Under the pieces are notes generated by a model that was not told where the DNA came from, did no database searches, and was given only the letters and a program-made list of their open reading frames with translations. Of a stretch of 64,000 bases of DNA, positions 17,513-25,772 are shown in pieces. Source of the DNA: DAOUET01 sp034430155. Its GTDB lineage: Bacteria > Chloroflexota > Anaerolineae > Anaerolineales > UBA4823. The translations under genes were made by a program, and so were the position numbers. Where the stretch lies: positions 1 through 64,000 of the forward strand of contig DAOUET010000057.1 of assembly GCA_034430155.1 (NCBI GenBank), in the 5' to 3' direction. Numbering within the stretch: the stretch's first letter is position 1; every line of letters starts with the position of its first letter.

Positions 17513-18550
17513 ATGGCAGATAATGGAAAACCAAAATTCGGAATGTATTGGGCCTCCTCCTGCGGTGGCTGTGAAATCGCCGTATTGAATATCGGCGACA
17601 AGATCCTGGACGTAGATGCCATCTTCGACATCGCCTTTTGGCCGGTTGCCGCCGACTTCAAATATGAGGACGTACGCAATTACCCGGATGGCTACATCGA
17701 TCTTTGTTTATTCAATGGTGCTATTCGCAATTCAGAGAACGAGGAAATGGCGCATCTCTTACGCCAAAAGTCCAAGGTTTTGGTTGCATTTGGCTCGTGT
17801 GCCTACGAAGGTTGTATCCCCGCCCTATCGAACTTGACCTCCAGAGAAAAAACCTTATCAACGGTTTATTTGGACAACCTCACCATCGATAATCCAGAAG
17901 GTACCCTGCCTAAGGAAGTCTCCACTGTTCCTGAAGGGGACCTTACCTTACCATCTTTCTACCACACGGTGATGGCTTTGGATCAGGTCGTTCCGGTGGA
18001 TTATTACATTCCAGGTTGTCCTCCCGAACCAGAACAGATCTGGGCGGTATTAGAGGTGGTAGTCAATGCTTTGTTGCATGGCGCTGAGTTACCACCTTCT
18101 GGATCCATCCTTGGAGCTGGCAAGGTAGCAGTATGCGAGGAATGTATCCTGGAAAAGAATGTTAAGAGAATCACCCAATTCTACCGACCGTATGAGATCA
18201 TTCCACAGCCGGGACTTTGCCTTCTGGAGCAGGGAGTTGTCTGTCTGGGACCGGCAACCCGGTCTGGTTGCGGAGCCCTTTGCCCACAAGTCGGCATGCC
18301 ATGTCGGGGATGTTATGGCCCACTCGATGGCGTTGAAGATCAAGGCGCAAAAATGCTTTCAGCAATCGCCTCAGTAGTTGACGTCGGAAAAGCCGGAGAT
18401 GACGAGCACCAATTGGATGAGGATATTAAAGCGGTAATGGATACTTTGGTTGACCCAGCAGGCACTTTCTACCGGTTCAGCATGGCTCATTCTTTGCTCC
18501 GCCGGGCGCGAGTCAACGGAAATAGCAATGAAGCAGGAGGCGATCAATGA
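17513..18550 (+). CDS. mvhG: [NiFe] hydrogenase small subunit, MvhG-like (group 3c type)
   Basis: The electron-transfer subunit of the hydrogenase. ASSCGGCE near residue 15 holds the first two ligands of the proximal 4Fe-4S cluster. AFGSCAYEGC and YIPGCPPEPEQIW supply the other two. A C-terminal cluster region has CEECILEK, CLLEQGVVCLGPATRSGCGALCP and PCRGCYGP. There is no twin-arginine signal peptide, so the enzyme is cytoplasmic. It overlaps the large-subunit gene by 4 bases (ATGA). Confidence 0.93.
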   Translation: MADNGKPKFGMYWASSCGGCEIAVLNIGDKILDVDAIFDIAFWPVAADFKYEDVRNYPDGYIDLCLFNGAIRNSENEEMAHLLRQKSKVLVAFGSCAYEGCIPALSNLTSREKTLSTVYLDNLTIDNPEGTLPKEVSTVPEGDLTLPSFYHTVMALDQVVPVDYYIPGCPPEPEQIWAVLEVVVNALLHGAELPPSGSILGAGKVAVCEECILEKNVKRITQFYRPYEIIPQPGLCLLEQGVVCLGPATRSGCGALCPQVGMPCRGCYGPLDGVEDQGAKMLSAIASVVDVGKAGDDEHQLDEDIKAVMDTLVDPAGTFYRFSMAHSLLRRARVNGNSNEAGGDQ

Positions 18551-20037
18551 AACGCATCACCATAGACCCAATCACCCGTCTGGAAGGTCATGGCAAGATC
18601 GAAATCTTTTTGAATGAAGAGGGCAACGTCGAAAATGCTTACCTCCAGATCCCTGAATTGAGAGGATTTGAGCAATTCTCAGTAGGGCGACCTGCCGAGG
18701 AGATGCCACGTATAACCAATCGGATTTGTGGTGTCTGCCCGGAAGCACACCACATGGCCTCAACCAAAGCACTCGATGCCCTTTATCATGTTGAACCGAC
18801 TTCAGCAGCAAAGAAAGTGCGCGAAATGTTCTATTCAGCTTTCTATGTAACTGATCACACCGTCCATTTCTACGCCCTAGGAGCACCAGACTTTGTCGTG
18901 GGACCAGACGCACCCGCTGCTGAACGTAATATCCTTGGAGTGATCCATAAGGTGGGTGTCGACATCGGCAAACAGGTCATCGCTTGCCGGCAGCGCAACC
19001 ATCATGTCATCAAAATGGTGGGAGGGCGCGGCATACATCCTGTCGCTGGTTTACCAGGTGGCTGGAGCAAGGCCATCAGCACAGAAGAACGTGCTGAAAT
19101 CGAGGACATCGCCCGTCAAAATATAGATTTCGGCCTATTCAGTTTGAAGGTATTTGATGACATCGTACTCGCCAACAAGGGTTATGTGGACTTAATCCTA
19201 TCGGATGCGTTTACCAACAAGACATATTACATGGGTACTGTAGACGAAAACAACCATCCTAACTTCTACGATGGCAAGATTCGGGTTGTCGATCCTCAAG
19301 GGAAAGAATTCGTCAAATATCCGCCTAGCGATTACGCCAAGCATATCGCCGAAAGGGTCGAATCATGGAGCTACCTGAAGTTCCCGTATCTGAAGGGCGT
19401 CGGCTGGAAGGGTTTTCAAGACGGTCTCGATAGCGGAATTTATTGCGCGACCCCGCTCTCGAGGTTAAACGCCGCAGACGGTATGGCGACTCCCAAAGCA
19501 CAAGAAGCATTCGAGAAGTTTTACGAGACCCTGGGTAGTAAGAAAATAAATGGTCGCTATGAGCCCGTCCATTATAGACTGGCGACCCATTGGGCTCGTC
19601 TCATCGAGTTGCTTTACTCAGCTGAGCGCATGCTGGAGCTCATCACTGATCCTGAGATCACCGATCCCAATGTACGTCAAATCGTCGATACGGTACCTGA
19701 TGAAGGTATTGGCGGCGTAGAAGCGCCAAGGGGTACCCTTACCCACCATTATTGGACGGACGAGAAAGGCATCCTGACAAAAGTCAATCTGATTGTCGGC
19801 ACAACCAACAACAACGCCCCTATCGCTTTGTCAATCAAGAAAGCAGCCCAGGGTCTGATCCAAAAAGGGACAGTTATCACCGACGGAATTTTGAATCGTA
19901 TCGAGATGGCCTTCCGAAACTACGACCCCTGCATGTCGTGCGCCACACATTCGCTGCCCGGTCAAATGCCTCTCGAAGTGGTCATTCGTGATGTGGAAGG
20001 TAATGTCATCGAGCGGTTGAGCCAATATGTTGATTAA
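18547..20037 (+). CDS. mvhA: [NiFe] hydrogenase large subunit, MvhA-like (group 3c type)
   Basis: The catalytic Ni-Fe subunit that takes up or releases H2. Both metal-binding motifs are intact: RICGVCPEAHH (about residue 60) and DPCMSCATHS (about residue 460). The last 28 residues after the histidine form the C-terminal extension normally clipped after Ni insertion, in line with the protease gene that follows. It has 496 residues. With mvhD and mvhG and the adjacent hdrABC, it should feed H2 electrons to HdrA, where they can be split between ferredoxin and a higher-potential acceptor. Confidence 0.95.
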   Translation: MKRITIDPITRLEGHGKIEIFLNEEGNVENAYLQIPELRGFEQFSVGRPAEEMPRITNRICGVCPEAHHMASTKALDALYHVEPTSAAKKVREMFYSAFYVTDHTVHFYALGAPDFVVGPDAPAAERNILGVIHKVGVDIGKQVIACRQRNHHVIKMVGGRGIHPVAGLPGGWSKAISTEERAEIEDIARQNIDFGLFSLKVFDDIVLANKGYVDLILSDAFTNKTYYMGTVDENNHPNFYDGKIRVVDPQGKEFVKYPPSDYAKHIAERVESWSYLKFPYLKGVGWKGFQDGLDSGIYCATPLSRLNAADGMATPKAQEAFEKFYETLGSKKINGRYEPVHYRLATHWARLIELLYSAERMLELITDPEITDPNVRQIVDTVPDEGIGGVEAPRGTLTHHYWTDEKGILTKVNLIVGTTNNNAPIALSIKKAAQGLIQKGTVITDGILNRIEMAFRNYDPCMSCATHSLPGQMPLEVVIRDVEGNVIERLSQYVD

Positions 20038-20038
20038 T

Positions 20039-20085
20039 CAATTGCGGGCTGAAGGTTACCATTTGGCATTTTCAACCCGCAATTG
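20039..20085 (+). other. Stem-loop between mvhA and the protease gene
   Basis: 15-base arms (20039-20053 and 20071-20085) with one mismatch and a 17-base loop start right after the mvhA stop. No T-run follows. It could stabilise the upstream mRNA or reduce expression of the downstream genes. Confidence 0.6.
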
Positions 20086-20103
20086 TATAGATGTGAATTC
20101 TTG

Positions 20104-20595
20104 ATGAAAACTTTAATACTTGGGTTGGGTAATCCTTTTCTCACGGACGACGGTGTTGGAGTGAAAGTAGCCAATGCTATTGAAGAGGAATTAAATTCAG
20201 AGTCCAACGAAGACATCACCATAGAGGAGGCCAGCGTGGGGGGCCTGAGACTGATGGAAGCGATGATTGGCTTCGACAGGGTAATTCTCATTGACGCACT
20301 GCTCGCTCGAAACGGGAACAAGCCCGGAACGATTCACCGCATGACATTAGACGATCTAAATGCCATCAGTCCAACCCAACATTCGGCTTGTGCTCACGAT
20401 ACTACCCTGGCTACAGCTTTAGAAATGGGTCGAAGAATCGGTTTGGCTTTGCCAAACGAGATCATCATCTATGCTGTTGAAGTAGAAAACGTTATGGATT
20501 TTAGTGAAAAGCCAACGCAAGCTGTGACCAGGACGATTCCGCTTGTAGTGGCATCCGTATTAGAAGAAATTCATCCCACCCAAGATATAAAATAA
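20104..20595 (+). CDS. Hydrogenase maturation protease (HycI/HybD type)
   Basis: The endopeptidase that removes the C-terminal extension of the hydrogenase large subunit once nickel is in place. In 163 residues it has LILGLGNPFLTDDGVGV at the N-terminus, VILIDALL in the middle and SAC.HD further on. The Glu-Asp-His type Ni-contact residues expected in this family fall in these stretches. The start is taken at ATG 20104; there is little ribosome-site sequence. It follows the substrate gene mvhA directly. Confidence 0.9.
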   Translation: MKTLILGLGNPFLTDDGVGVKVANAIEEELNSESNEDITIEEASVGGLRLMEAMIGFDRVILIDALLARNGNKPGTIHRMTLDDLNAISPTQHSACAHDTTLATALEMGRRIGLALPNEIIIYAVEVENVMDFSEKPTQAVTRTIPLVVASVLEEIHPTQDIK

Positions 20596-20605
20596 AGGAG
20601 GGTAT

Positions 20606-21061
20606 ATGGTTTCACCCGAGTTACTTCGTCGATACCCCTATTTCGGTGGTTTGTCCATAGAACAAATCGCCGTATTTGCCAAGGCTGCCAAAGAAAAAGA
20701 AGTTGAAAAGGATTATTTTTTCTTCAAAGAAGATGACCAGCTTGATTCTATTTATCTTTTATTGGAAGGAGAGGTGGGGATTGTGACGGAAGTTCCCCGG
20801 AAATCACTCTTTGTCCAAAGCAGTTCAATTGTATCCGGAGATGTTTTTGGCTGGTCTGGGTTGGTGCCACCCCACAAAGCCACCGCCTCAGCCAAAGCGA
20901 TTTCCGCTTGTAAGGTCATTGAATTCGATGCAGCCACACTACGCCAAAAATTCCAAGATGACTGCAGTTTGGGCTTTTTAATGATGCAAAGAACCGCAGC
21001 GATCATTCGTGAACGGTTAAAGGATTTACGAATTGAATCGCTTGCTTCAAGAGTGGATTAG
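20606..21061 (+). CDS. Cyclic nucleotide-binding domain protein without HTH
   Basis: A 151-residue protein made of one Crp-like cNMP-binding beta-barrel and the long helix after it. Visible landmarks are FFKEDDQLDSIYLLLEGEVGIV, SGDVFGWSGLVPPH and ASAKAISACKVIEFD. The DNA-binding helix-turn-helix of Crp/Fnr regulators is absent. AAGGAGGG precedes it, 10 bases after the protease gene, so it is the last gene of the hydrogenase operon. It may bind a nucleotide or another small ligand and act on a protein of the complex; its job is not known. Confidence 0.82.
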   Translation: MVSPELLRRYPYFGGLSIEQIAVFAKAAKEKEVEKDYFFFKEDDQLDSIYLLLEGEVGIVTEVPRKSLFVQSSSIVSGDVFGWSGLVPPHKATASAKAISACKVIEFDAATLRQKFQDDCSLGFLMMQRTAAIIRERLKDLRIESLASRVD

Positions 21062-21090
21062 GTCGTTTTAGCACACCGGCTCTTCTAAGG

Positions 21091-21136
21091 AGATACAAAT
21101 ACCTCAGCGATGGACCTCGCTGGGGTATTTGTATCT
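21091..21136. terminator. Long hairpin after the hydrogenase operon
   Basis: 20-base arms at 21091-21110 and 21117-21136 with one G-T pair and a 6-base loop. It lies between the end of the plus-strand operon and the convergent CBS-protein gene. T-runs are weak on both sides, so it is only a probable terminator, perhaps bidirectional. Confidence 0.6.
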
Positions 21137-21240
21137 ATGATTTTGGAAAGTCTGTCAGAAGACCTTAAGTTAATCTGGTTTGGTCTCTAACGAATGCTAG
21201 AAAGAAAAATTGAGGACAAGTGTCGTTATGCTTACATATG

Positions 21241-21684
21241 TCAGGTTAATTTCGCATTCTCGAGAATATAATTTTCTAAACGTTTTATCACCGATTTTTG
21301 ATCCGAGATAATTGCTTTGACCAAATCGCCTTGCGAAATTACACCAACCAATTTATTACTAGACATCACAGGAAGATGGCGAATATGCTTTACAGTCATC
21401 AGCTCCATACATTCCTCTATAGAGTAGTTAGGGCTGACATATAACACATTAGTTGTCATTATTTCTCTGACAGCCGTTTCCTTGGAGGACCTACCTCTTA
21501 ATATTACCTTCCTGGCATAATCCCTCTCAGTAATAATCCCGACAAATTCCCCAGAATCGATTACTAATAAGGCTCCCACTCCCTTATCAGCCATTTTTTC
21601 AATCGCATCATACATCGACGCCTCAGGTTCGATAGAATGAATATCGTAGCCTTTCATTCTTAGGACATAACCGACTGTTTTCAT
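21241..21684 (-). CDS. Twin CBS-domain protein
   Basis: 147 residues with two CBS domains and nothing else. The first runs over about 10-60 (GVGALLVIDSGEFVGIITERDYARKVILRG), the second over about 70-125 (VKHIRHLPVMSSNKLVGVISQGDLVKAII). Such pairs bind adenosine nucleotides and act as energy sensors on partner proteins. The start has GGGAGGTTGC upstream. It is convergent with the hydrogenase operon and separate from its other neighbours; the target is unknown. Confidence 0.9.
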   Translation of the reverse strand: MKTVGYVLRMKGYDIHSIEPEASMYDAIEKMADKGVGALLVIDSGEFVGIITERDYARKVILRGRSSKETAVREIMTTNVLYVSPNYSIEECMELMTVKHIRHLPVMSSNKLVGVISQGDLVKAIISDQKSVIKRLENYILENAKLT

Positions 21685-21759
21685 AGCAACCTCCCTGAAC
21701 TTTCTTGCTGGATTATCCTTTTAACTAATCTCATCTCTATAGAAACTAATATAATCAAT

Positions 21760-21848
21760 TAGGACTTACGCAGTTGAAGGGGTAGAGTGGGGGGATTGGT
21801 CGGGCTGCACCCGACCAATCCCCCCATTACCTCCCCAAGTGCGTAACT
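21760..21848. repeat. Hairpin repeat element, copy 2 (complete)
   Basis: One end is TAGGACTTACGCAGTTG, the other AAGTGCGTAACTTCT. In between is a perfect hairpin with 16-base arms (21789-21804, 21810-21825) and loop CTGCA. The ends match copies 1 and 3 while the stem sequence differs, as expected of a non-autonomous mobile or REP-like element with compensating changes. It lies in the gap between the CBS gene and the esterase gene. Confidence 0.85.
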
Positions 21849-22015
21849 TCTGTCAGTATTAATAATCTTCAGGAAAATCTGGATATTCAGAAAATCGGAT
21901 ACAAAGACTAAATCCATCTGGAGGTTTGTGCATTTATTCACATTATACATTTCTACTAATAAGAAATCAATATTGTGAATTTTATCACTATATATCTTAT
22001 TACCGATGGTCCAAT

Positions 22016-22663
22016 CTAATTTCTAAAAAAAGTCTCCATACCACGGAAACATTCTAAACTCAACTTATGTCCAACGTCATCTTCACAATAGGTTACCTGT
22101 GCACCAGCAGTTTCAAGCAGCTCAACTGCCTTTCTAGCTCGCGCTACCGATACTAGATTGTCCTGAGTTCCATGAGCCACATAACCTCGCTTCCCCTCCA
22201 GAGGCCGGTCGGTGAGGATGCTTTCAACCCCCTCTGGTAAAAATCCCGATAAACCCGCAAACCTATAGAATATTGATGGACGTTGGAGTATAAAAGTGTA
22301 TGCCAGGGCTGCTCCTTGGCTAAAACCGACCACACTCAAACGGGAAAAATCAGCATTTTGGAAATATGATTCATCCAGTATTTGATTGATCTTTTCTATC
22401 GCTGGATAAAAATCATCTATATTCGGCCATGCTTTAGTTTGAAGTGGGTGCCAGCTGTAACCTCCTAGTGGTGAGGAATATAATCCGCGAGGTGCGATTA
22501 ATATGTTGCCTGGGGGAAGATGAAGAGAAAAAACCCACATCGAATTTTCGTCCCCAGTCCAACCATGCAGTAGTAGGGTCACGGGGTGTGGACCTTCTTG
22601 TGGAGGATTATATACCCGCACAATACAATCTCCGATCTGTTTTATTTCGATTTGGTCATCCAT
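22016..22663 (-). CDS. Alpha/beta hydrolase (phospholipase/carboxylesterase type)
   Basis: A 215-residue soluble hydrolase. LLLHGWTGDE marks the oxyanion-hole region, GFSQGAALAY carries the nucleophile Ser, and HGTQDNLV and DDVGHKL supply the Asp and His of the triad. Length and motif order fit the small serine esterases of the YpfH/carboxylesterase group. No signal peptide is seen, so it is cytoplasmic. The substrate cannot be read from the sequence. Confidence 0.85.
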   Translation of the reverse strand: MDDQIEIKQIGDCIVRVYNPPQEGPHPVTLLLHGWTGDENSMWVFSLHLPPGNILIAPRGLYSSPLGGYSWHPLQTKAWPNIDDFYPAIEKINQILDESYFQNADFSRLSVVGFSQGAALAYTFILQRPSIFYRFAGLSGFLPEGVESILTDRPLEGKRGYVAHGTQDNLVSVARARKAVELLETAGAQVTYCEDDVGHKLSLECFRGMETFFRN

Positions 22664-22688
22664 ATAAACCCTTTAGAAGAAGATTCCA

Positions 22689-22916
22689 TTAATCCTGGTT
22701 TGCACGTTTCGTGATCGCTTCAACCAGCCATAGAACCAGCCAGATCAAGACCAGTGGTAACAAGCCGACAATCAAACAAAGAAATCCGAATATGGCTGCC
22801 GAACGACCATAAAAAAGGTATATTAATCCATCCCCGACCACAAAAAGCAAGATCAATCCCCCTACAGCCAACCTGGCGTTTGTCTGGCGAGCGAATCTCC
22901 GTAGGTCACGGGTCAT
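22689..22916 (-). CDS. Small two-helix membrane protein
   Basis: 75 residues with two hydrophobic segments (about 18-37 and 43-68) and a basic N-terminus. ATG 22916 is used; the frame is open to a TTG at 22925. I do not recognise a family. It ends 26 bases before the esterase gene on the same strand, so the two may be co-transcribed. Confidence 0.6.
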   Translation of the reverse strand: MTRDLRRFARQTNARLAVGGLILLFVVGDGLIYLFYGRSAAIFGFLCLIVGLLPLVLIWLVLWLVEAITKRANQD

Positions 22917-22972
22917 TGCCACCAATCCAAAGTTCCATCAATAAAGAAGATCTCTGTAAACTATCCTTTCCA

Positions 22973-23198
22973 TCAATCTGCAAGCGCGTAATTGGGTTGT
23001 TTTGCGTCCGTCGGTGTGTAGAATTGCCTGCGGTACAAATCAGCATATAATCCACCAGCCTCTAATAGTTCTTTGTGAGCACCACGTTCTACAATCTTGC
23101 CTTCGTTAACCACGATAACCTGGTCCGCGTTTCTAACAGTGGATAAGCGATGTGCGATGACAAAGCTTGTCCGGCCCTTTAGTAATTTCTTTAAGGCT
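22973..23198 (-). pseudogene. C-terminal relic of an ABC exporter ATPase
   Basis: On the minus strand one frame reads ALKKLLKGRTSFVIAHRLST, then VRNADQVIVVNEGKIVERG and AHKELLEAGGLYADLYRRQF, and ends at TGA 22973-22975. This is the end of the nucleotide-binding domain of an MsbA/MdlB-type exporter, including the H-loop histidine (IAHRLS). Everything upstream (membrane domain, Walker A, signature, Walker B) is missing, and a stop precedes the fragment. It lies just downstream of a tetR gene in the same direction. That is a common tetR-ABC exporter arrangement, so a deletion probably removed the transporter and left about 74 codons. Confidence 0.88.
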
Positions 23199-23275
23199 CA
23201 TTTGATCAGAATTTCTGTGTGGGTGTCAACACGGGGGGTGTTATCCCCTGGTCGATAAAGTGTCTCGAACACTCC

Positions 23276-23869
23276 TCAGCGTACCTTCAACCCCTCCCAG
23301 AAAAGGGTCACCACTAACTCGACATCTTTGTTTGTAAAACTTCTTCCGAGGCATGCTTTTCTGTATTGGATTTGACCGTGCAACATACCGATTAATAAAG
23401 CTGCTGGCGAATACCCGTCGGGAAGTGGTTGTAATTCGTCATTCTGCACAGCTTGTTGCATAACATCCTCCAGTGGCAAGAGCAAAGCATGGATTAAATT
23501 TCCCCAGGGATTACGTTTTTCAATATCACTTAACATATGGGATTCGCGCAGCATCAAGAAAAAAGGTGAACACTGATCAGCAACTACTTTAGCGTATTCA
23601 ACCAGCATCACCTCAACCTTCGCACGATATGTGCTTGGTTTTTCCCCGGCCCTGCGCATGCGAGCATTTAACCTTTCAGCATGCTGCTCCATTACTTCAT
23701 CGAATAGTACCGCTTTAGATGGAAAGTAGTAATACAAGGCTGCATTGGTAACTGCGCAGCCTTGGGCAATCTCCCGGATTGAAACTGCCTGGTAGCCGCG
23801 CTCTGTAAACAGCTCTTCTGCAACTGCCAAGATGCGCTGGCGTCCTTCCCCTGCTGGTGTCGTTGCCAT
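23276..23869 (-). CDS. TetR/AcrR family transcriptional regulator
   Basis: 197 residues. The N-terminal helix-turn-helix is clear (RILAVAEELFTERGYQAVSIREIA followed by NAALYYYFPSKAVLFDEV). A helical ligand-binding domain follows. ATG 23869 is preceded by AAGGAAG; a TTG two codons upstream is less likely. It probably repressed itself and the ABC exporter now reduced to a fragment downstream. A partial palindrome in front of the gene is a candidate operator. Confidence 0.92.
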   Translation of the reverse strand: MATTPAGEGRQRILAVAEELFTERGYQAVSIREIAQGCAVTNAALYYYFPSKAVLFDEVMEQHAERLNARMRRAGEKPSTYRAKVEVMLVEYAKVVADQCSPFFLMLRESHMLSDIEKRNPWGNLIHALLLPLEDVMQQAVQNDELQPLPDGYSPAALLIGMLHGQIQYRKACLGRSFTNKDVELVVTLFWEGLKVR

Positions 23870-23879
23870 AATCAACTTC

Positions 23880-23899
23880 CTTACTGAACGATTGGTAAG
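23880..23899. promoter_or_regulatory. Candidate TetR-type operator
   Basis: CTTACTGAACGATTGGTAAG is an imperfect palindrome (outer CTTAC/GTAAG fully symmetric) ending about 10 bases before the tetR start. Position and form fit autoregulation by the TetR protein; the divergent gene at 23989 could also be affected. Confidence 0.45.
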
Positions 23900-23988
23900 T
23901 TAGATTTTACCTACAAATATATTCGCAGTCAAGAGATGTGGATTACAATTTCCCTCAAAACGATCAACGATTAGTGTAAAATGGATCG

Positions 23989-24333
23989 ATGAAAAACACT
24001 TCTTATTGGAAGGTGAATGCAAGAAAGGAATTAATCCTGGCTGAAAAAGCGCGAGAAACTGGTAACGAGGGCAAAGCGCGGGTTTGCGCCCGAAGAGCTG
24101 CGGGATATATAATCGGTGAATACTTGCACCGCCAAGGACATCAAATTTCCAATAGAAGTGCTTATTACCGCTTGCAGTACCTGCAATCTTTGGCGGAGGT
24201 TTCACCGGAGGTGCGCCAGCTGGCTCATGATTTCTTATTGCGAATCACTCCTGAAGGCCAGCTGCCAGTAGATACGGATCTGCTAGCCGGGGTTCATTGG
24301 CTCGCCATGCGATTATTGGGGGAGCGACTTTAA
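23989..24333 (+). CDS. Small helical protein, HEPN-like, unknown function
   Basis: 114 residues, almost all helical and rich in Ala, Arg and Leu. The N-terminal stretch (ARKELILAEKARETGNEGKA then RRAAGYIIGEYLHRQG) resembles the helical arrangement of HEPN-domain proteins, but no catalytic R-x4-6-H motif is evident. The start codon lies 6 bases after a TAAAAT -10-like hexamer (23977-23982) with no ribosome site, so it may be a leaderless gene. It is divergent from tetR. Confidence 0.6.
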   Translation: MKNTSYWKVNARKELILAEKARETGNEGKARVCARRAAGYIIGEYLHRQGHQISNRSAYYRLQYLQSLAEVSPEVRQLAHDFLLRITPEGQLPVDTDLLAGVHWLAMRLLGERL

Positions 24334-24366
24334 CTTATTAAACTTGAAGAAATTGGACGATACACC

Positions 24367-24396
24367 AATCTCCCTGATAACCGATACAGGGAGATT
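24367..24396 (+). terminator. Hairpin downstream of the small helical protein gene
   Basis: Perfect 10-base arms (24367-24376, 24387-24396) and a 10-base loop, 34 bases after the stop codon. No good T-run follows, so termination is probable rather than certain. Confidence 0.5.
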
Positions 24397-24507
24397 TATC
24401 ACTTCCTCAAAATCACCCCCATAAATTTACGATTCAGAGAAATCGGTTATATTTATATATTAAATTCAATTTCCACCCAGAGTTCTTTGAAAAAATCGTG
24501 CGAACAA

Positions 24508-24843
24508 TCAAGCCGGGTAAATAGGGCCTGAGGTAGAGAAATGTTTTTGTTCGTCCTGTTGTTTCCGTAGATAGTGCACCACGCCTAATGCACCGAGCAA
24601 TGATAAGACCGCGCGGGTGCCAGTAACCAGGAACAAGGCCCCGCCAGCGATACCTGCAAGAGCTAGTAGTACATACTGAAAAGAATTTATCTTCGGAACA
24701 TCAACAGTTGGCCGCGAAAAATCGATCAATCGTTGCCTTAATTTCCTGACGAATTCCGGTCGCGGTGACACTTGTTGTAATGATCCTTCTAATATCGCTT
24801 CAATGTCCTCAAGATTGAATTTTCGGGTAGATTCTTTATTCAT
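24508..24843 (-). CDS. Small membrane protein downstream of an ECF sigma gene
   Basis: 111 residues. A soluble helical N-terminal third (LEDIEAILEGSLQQVSPRPE, FVRKLRQRL) is followed by one or two hydrophobic segments (about 55-90). It follows the ECF sigma gene on the same strand by about 115 bases. Topology and place fit an anti-sigma factor or a membrane partner of the sigma factor, but I see no zinc-binding HxxxCxxC motif, so the assignment is inference. Confidence 0.65.
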   Translation of the reverse strand: MNKESTRKFNLEDIEAILEGSLQQVSPRPEFVRKLRQRLIDFSRPTVDVPKINSFQYVLLALAGIAGGALFLVTGTRAVLSLLGALGVVHYLRKQQDEQKHFSTSGPIYPA

Positions 24844-24959
24844 ATTATCGTCTCTTTTACACTATTTTATTGGTTTATTATCATTTCATAAATGAAAACA
24901 CATTTTCATATTAAACGATACGGCTTGATTAGTTGACCTTGTTTGACCCTTATCGATCA

Positions 24960-25550
24960 TCATTTAATTTCACCATCATTAGACCCACCTTGTTTTTCGA
25001 GTTTTTCATATTCGTCTCTCAGAGATAGCAGCGTGCGGTGGTAGAGGCTTTTAACTGCACCTTCCGTTCGACCCATTATCTGACCAATCTCTGCATTGGG
25101 TAAATGATGGACAAATTTCAGGATCAGCAATTGTTGGCGATTGTCTGGTAAATAACCGATAATTTTCAATAGCTTTTCCCGTTCTTCGGATTGTAAAAGC
25201 ACTGATTCCGGATGATCTCCGTTGGGACGAACCAGGAGAATTTCTTCTAATGGCAATTCGGGACGTCGGCTCTTATCCCGGTGCCAGTTGGCGACTAGGT
25301 TATGAGCAATACGATATAACCACGCCGAAAGAGGTAATCCTCGGTCGGTGTAATTCTCAATATGCCGCATAGCTCGGAAGAAGACTCGCGCCGTCAAATC
25401 TTCCGCATCATATTGATTGCCTGTGCGGTAGTAAATGTAGTTGTAAATACGATTCACATACCGCTCATAGAGCACACCGAATGCTTTTTTATCTCCTTGC
25501 GCTGCCAGAGCTAACGCCGCCTCATCGCTGAGTTCAGACACGTCATACAC
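24960..25550 (-). CDS. ECF-type RNA polymerase sigma factor
   Basis: 196 residues with region 2 (FGVLYERYVNRIYNYIYYRT, YDAEDLTARVFFRAM, LSAWLYRIAHNLVANWHRD) and region 4 (LPDNRQQLLILKFVHHLPNAEIGQIMGRTEGAVKSLYHRTL). The linker between them is short, as in group 4 sigma factors. The start is a GTG (25550) with no obvious ribosome site. A palindrome lies just upstream. The downstream membrane protein may regulate it. Confidence 0.93.
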   Translation of the reverse strand: MYDVSELSDEAALALAAQGDKKAFGVLYERYVNRIYNYIYYRTGNQYDAEDLTARVFFRAMRHIENYTDRGLPLSAWLYRIAHNLVANWHRDKSRRPELPLEEILLVRPNGDHPESVLLQSEEREKLLKIIGYLPDNRQQLLILKFVHHLPNAEIGQIMGRTEGAVKSLYHRTLLSLRDEYEKLEKQGGSNDGEIK

Positions 25551-25567
25551 CTGTTACCAGCAGGAGA

Positions 25568-25589
25568 TACCATGTGTATATGGTAACCC
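25568..25589. promoter_or_regulatory. Palindrome upstream of the ECF sigma gene
   Basis: TACCAT-N6-ATGGTA (within 25568-25589) is a symmetric site in the short leader of the sigma gene. It could be an operator or part of an autoregulated promoter; nothing here identifies the binding protein. Confidence 0.35.
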
Positions 25590-25758
25590 CACCAGTTAAT
25601 AAAAGTTTCATTGAGTATATCACGACAAACAAAATTGATAGGTCAAGGTTTCATTTGTTATATAATGGTTTCAGATTGATCAATCAGTCTTCTTAAATAC
25701 CGCTCACATCCCCTATGTTTCAATAGTCGAAGGGATCAATGGCTTATAGTATTTGATG

Positions 25759-25764
25759 TATAAT
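25759..25764 (+). promoter_or_regulatory. tmRNA promoter -10
   Basis: TATAAT 8 bases before the first base of the tmRNA acceptor stem. No convincing -35 is seen at 17 bases. Confidence 0.6.
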
Positions 25765-25772
25765 ATAGGCAC

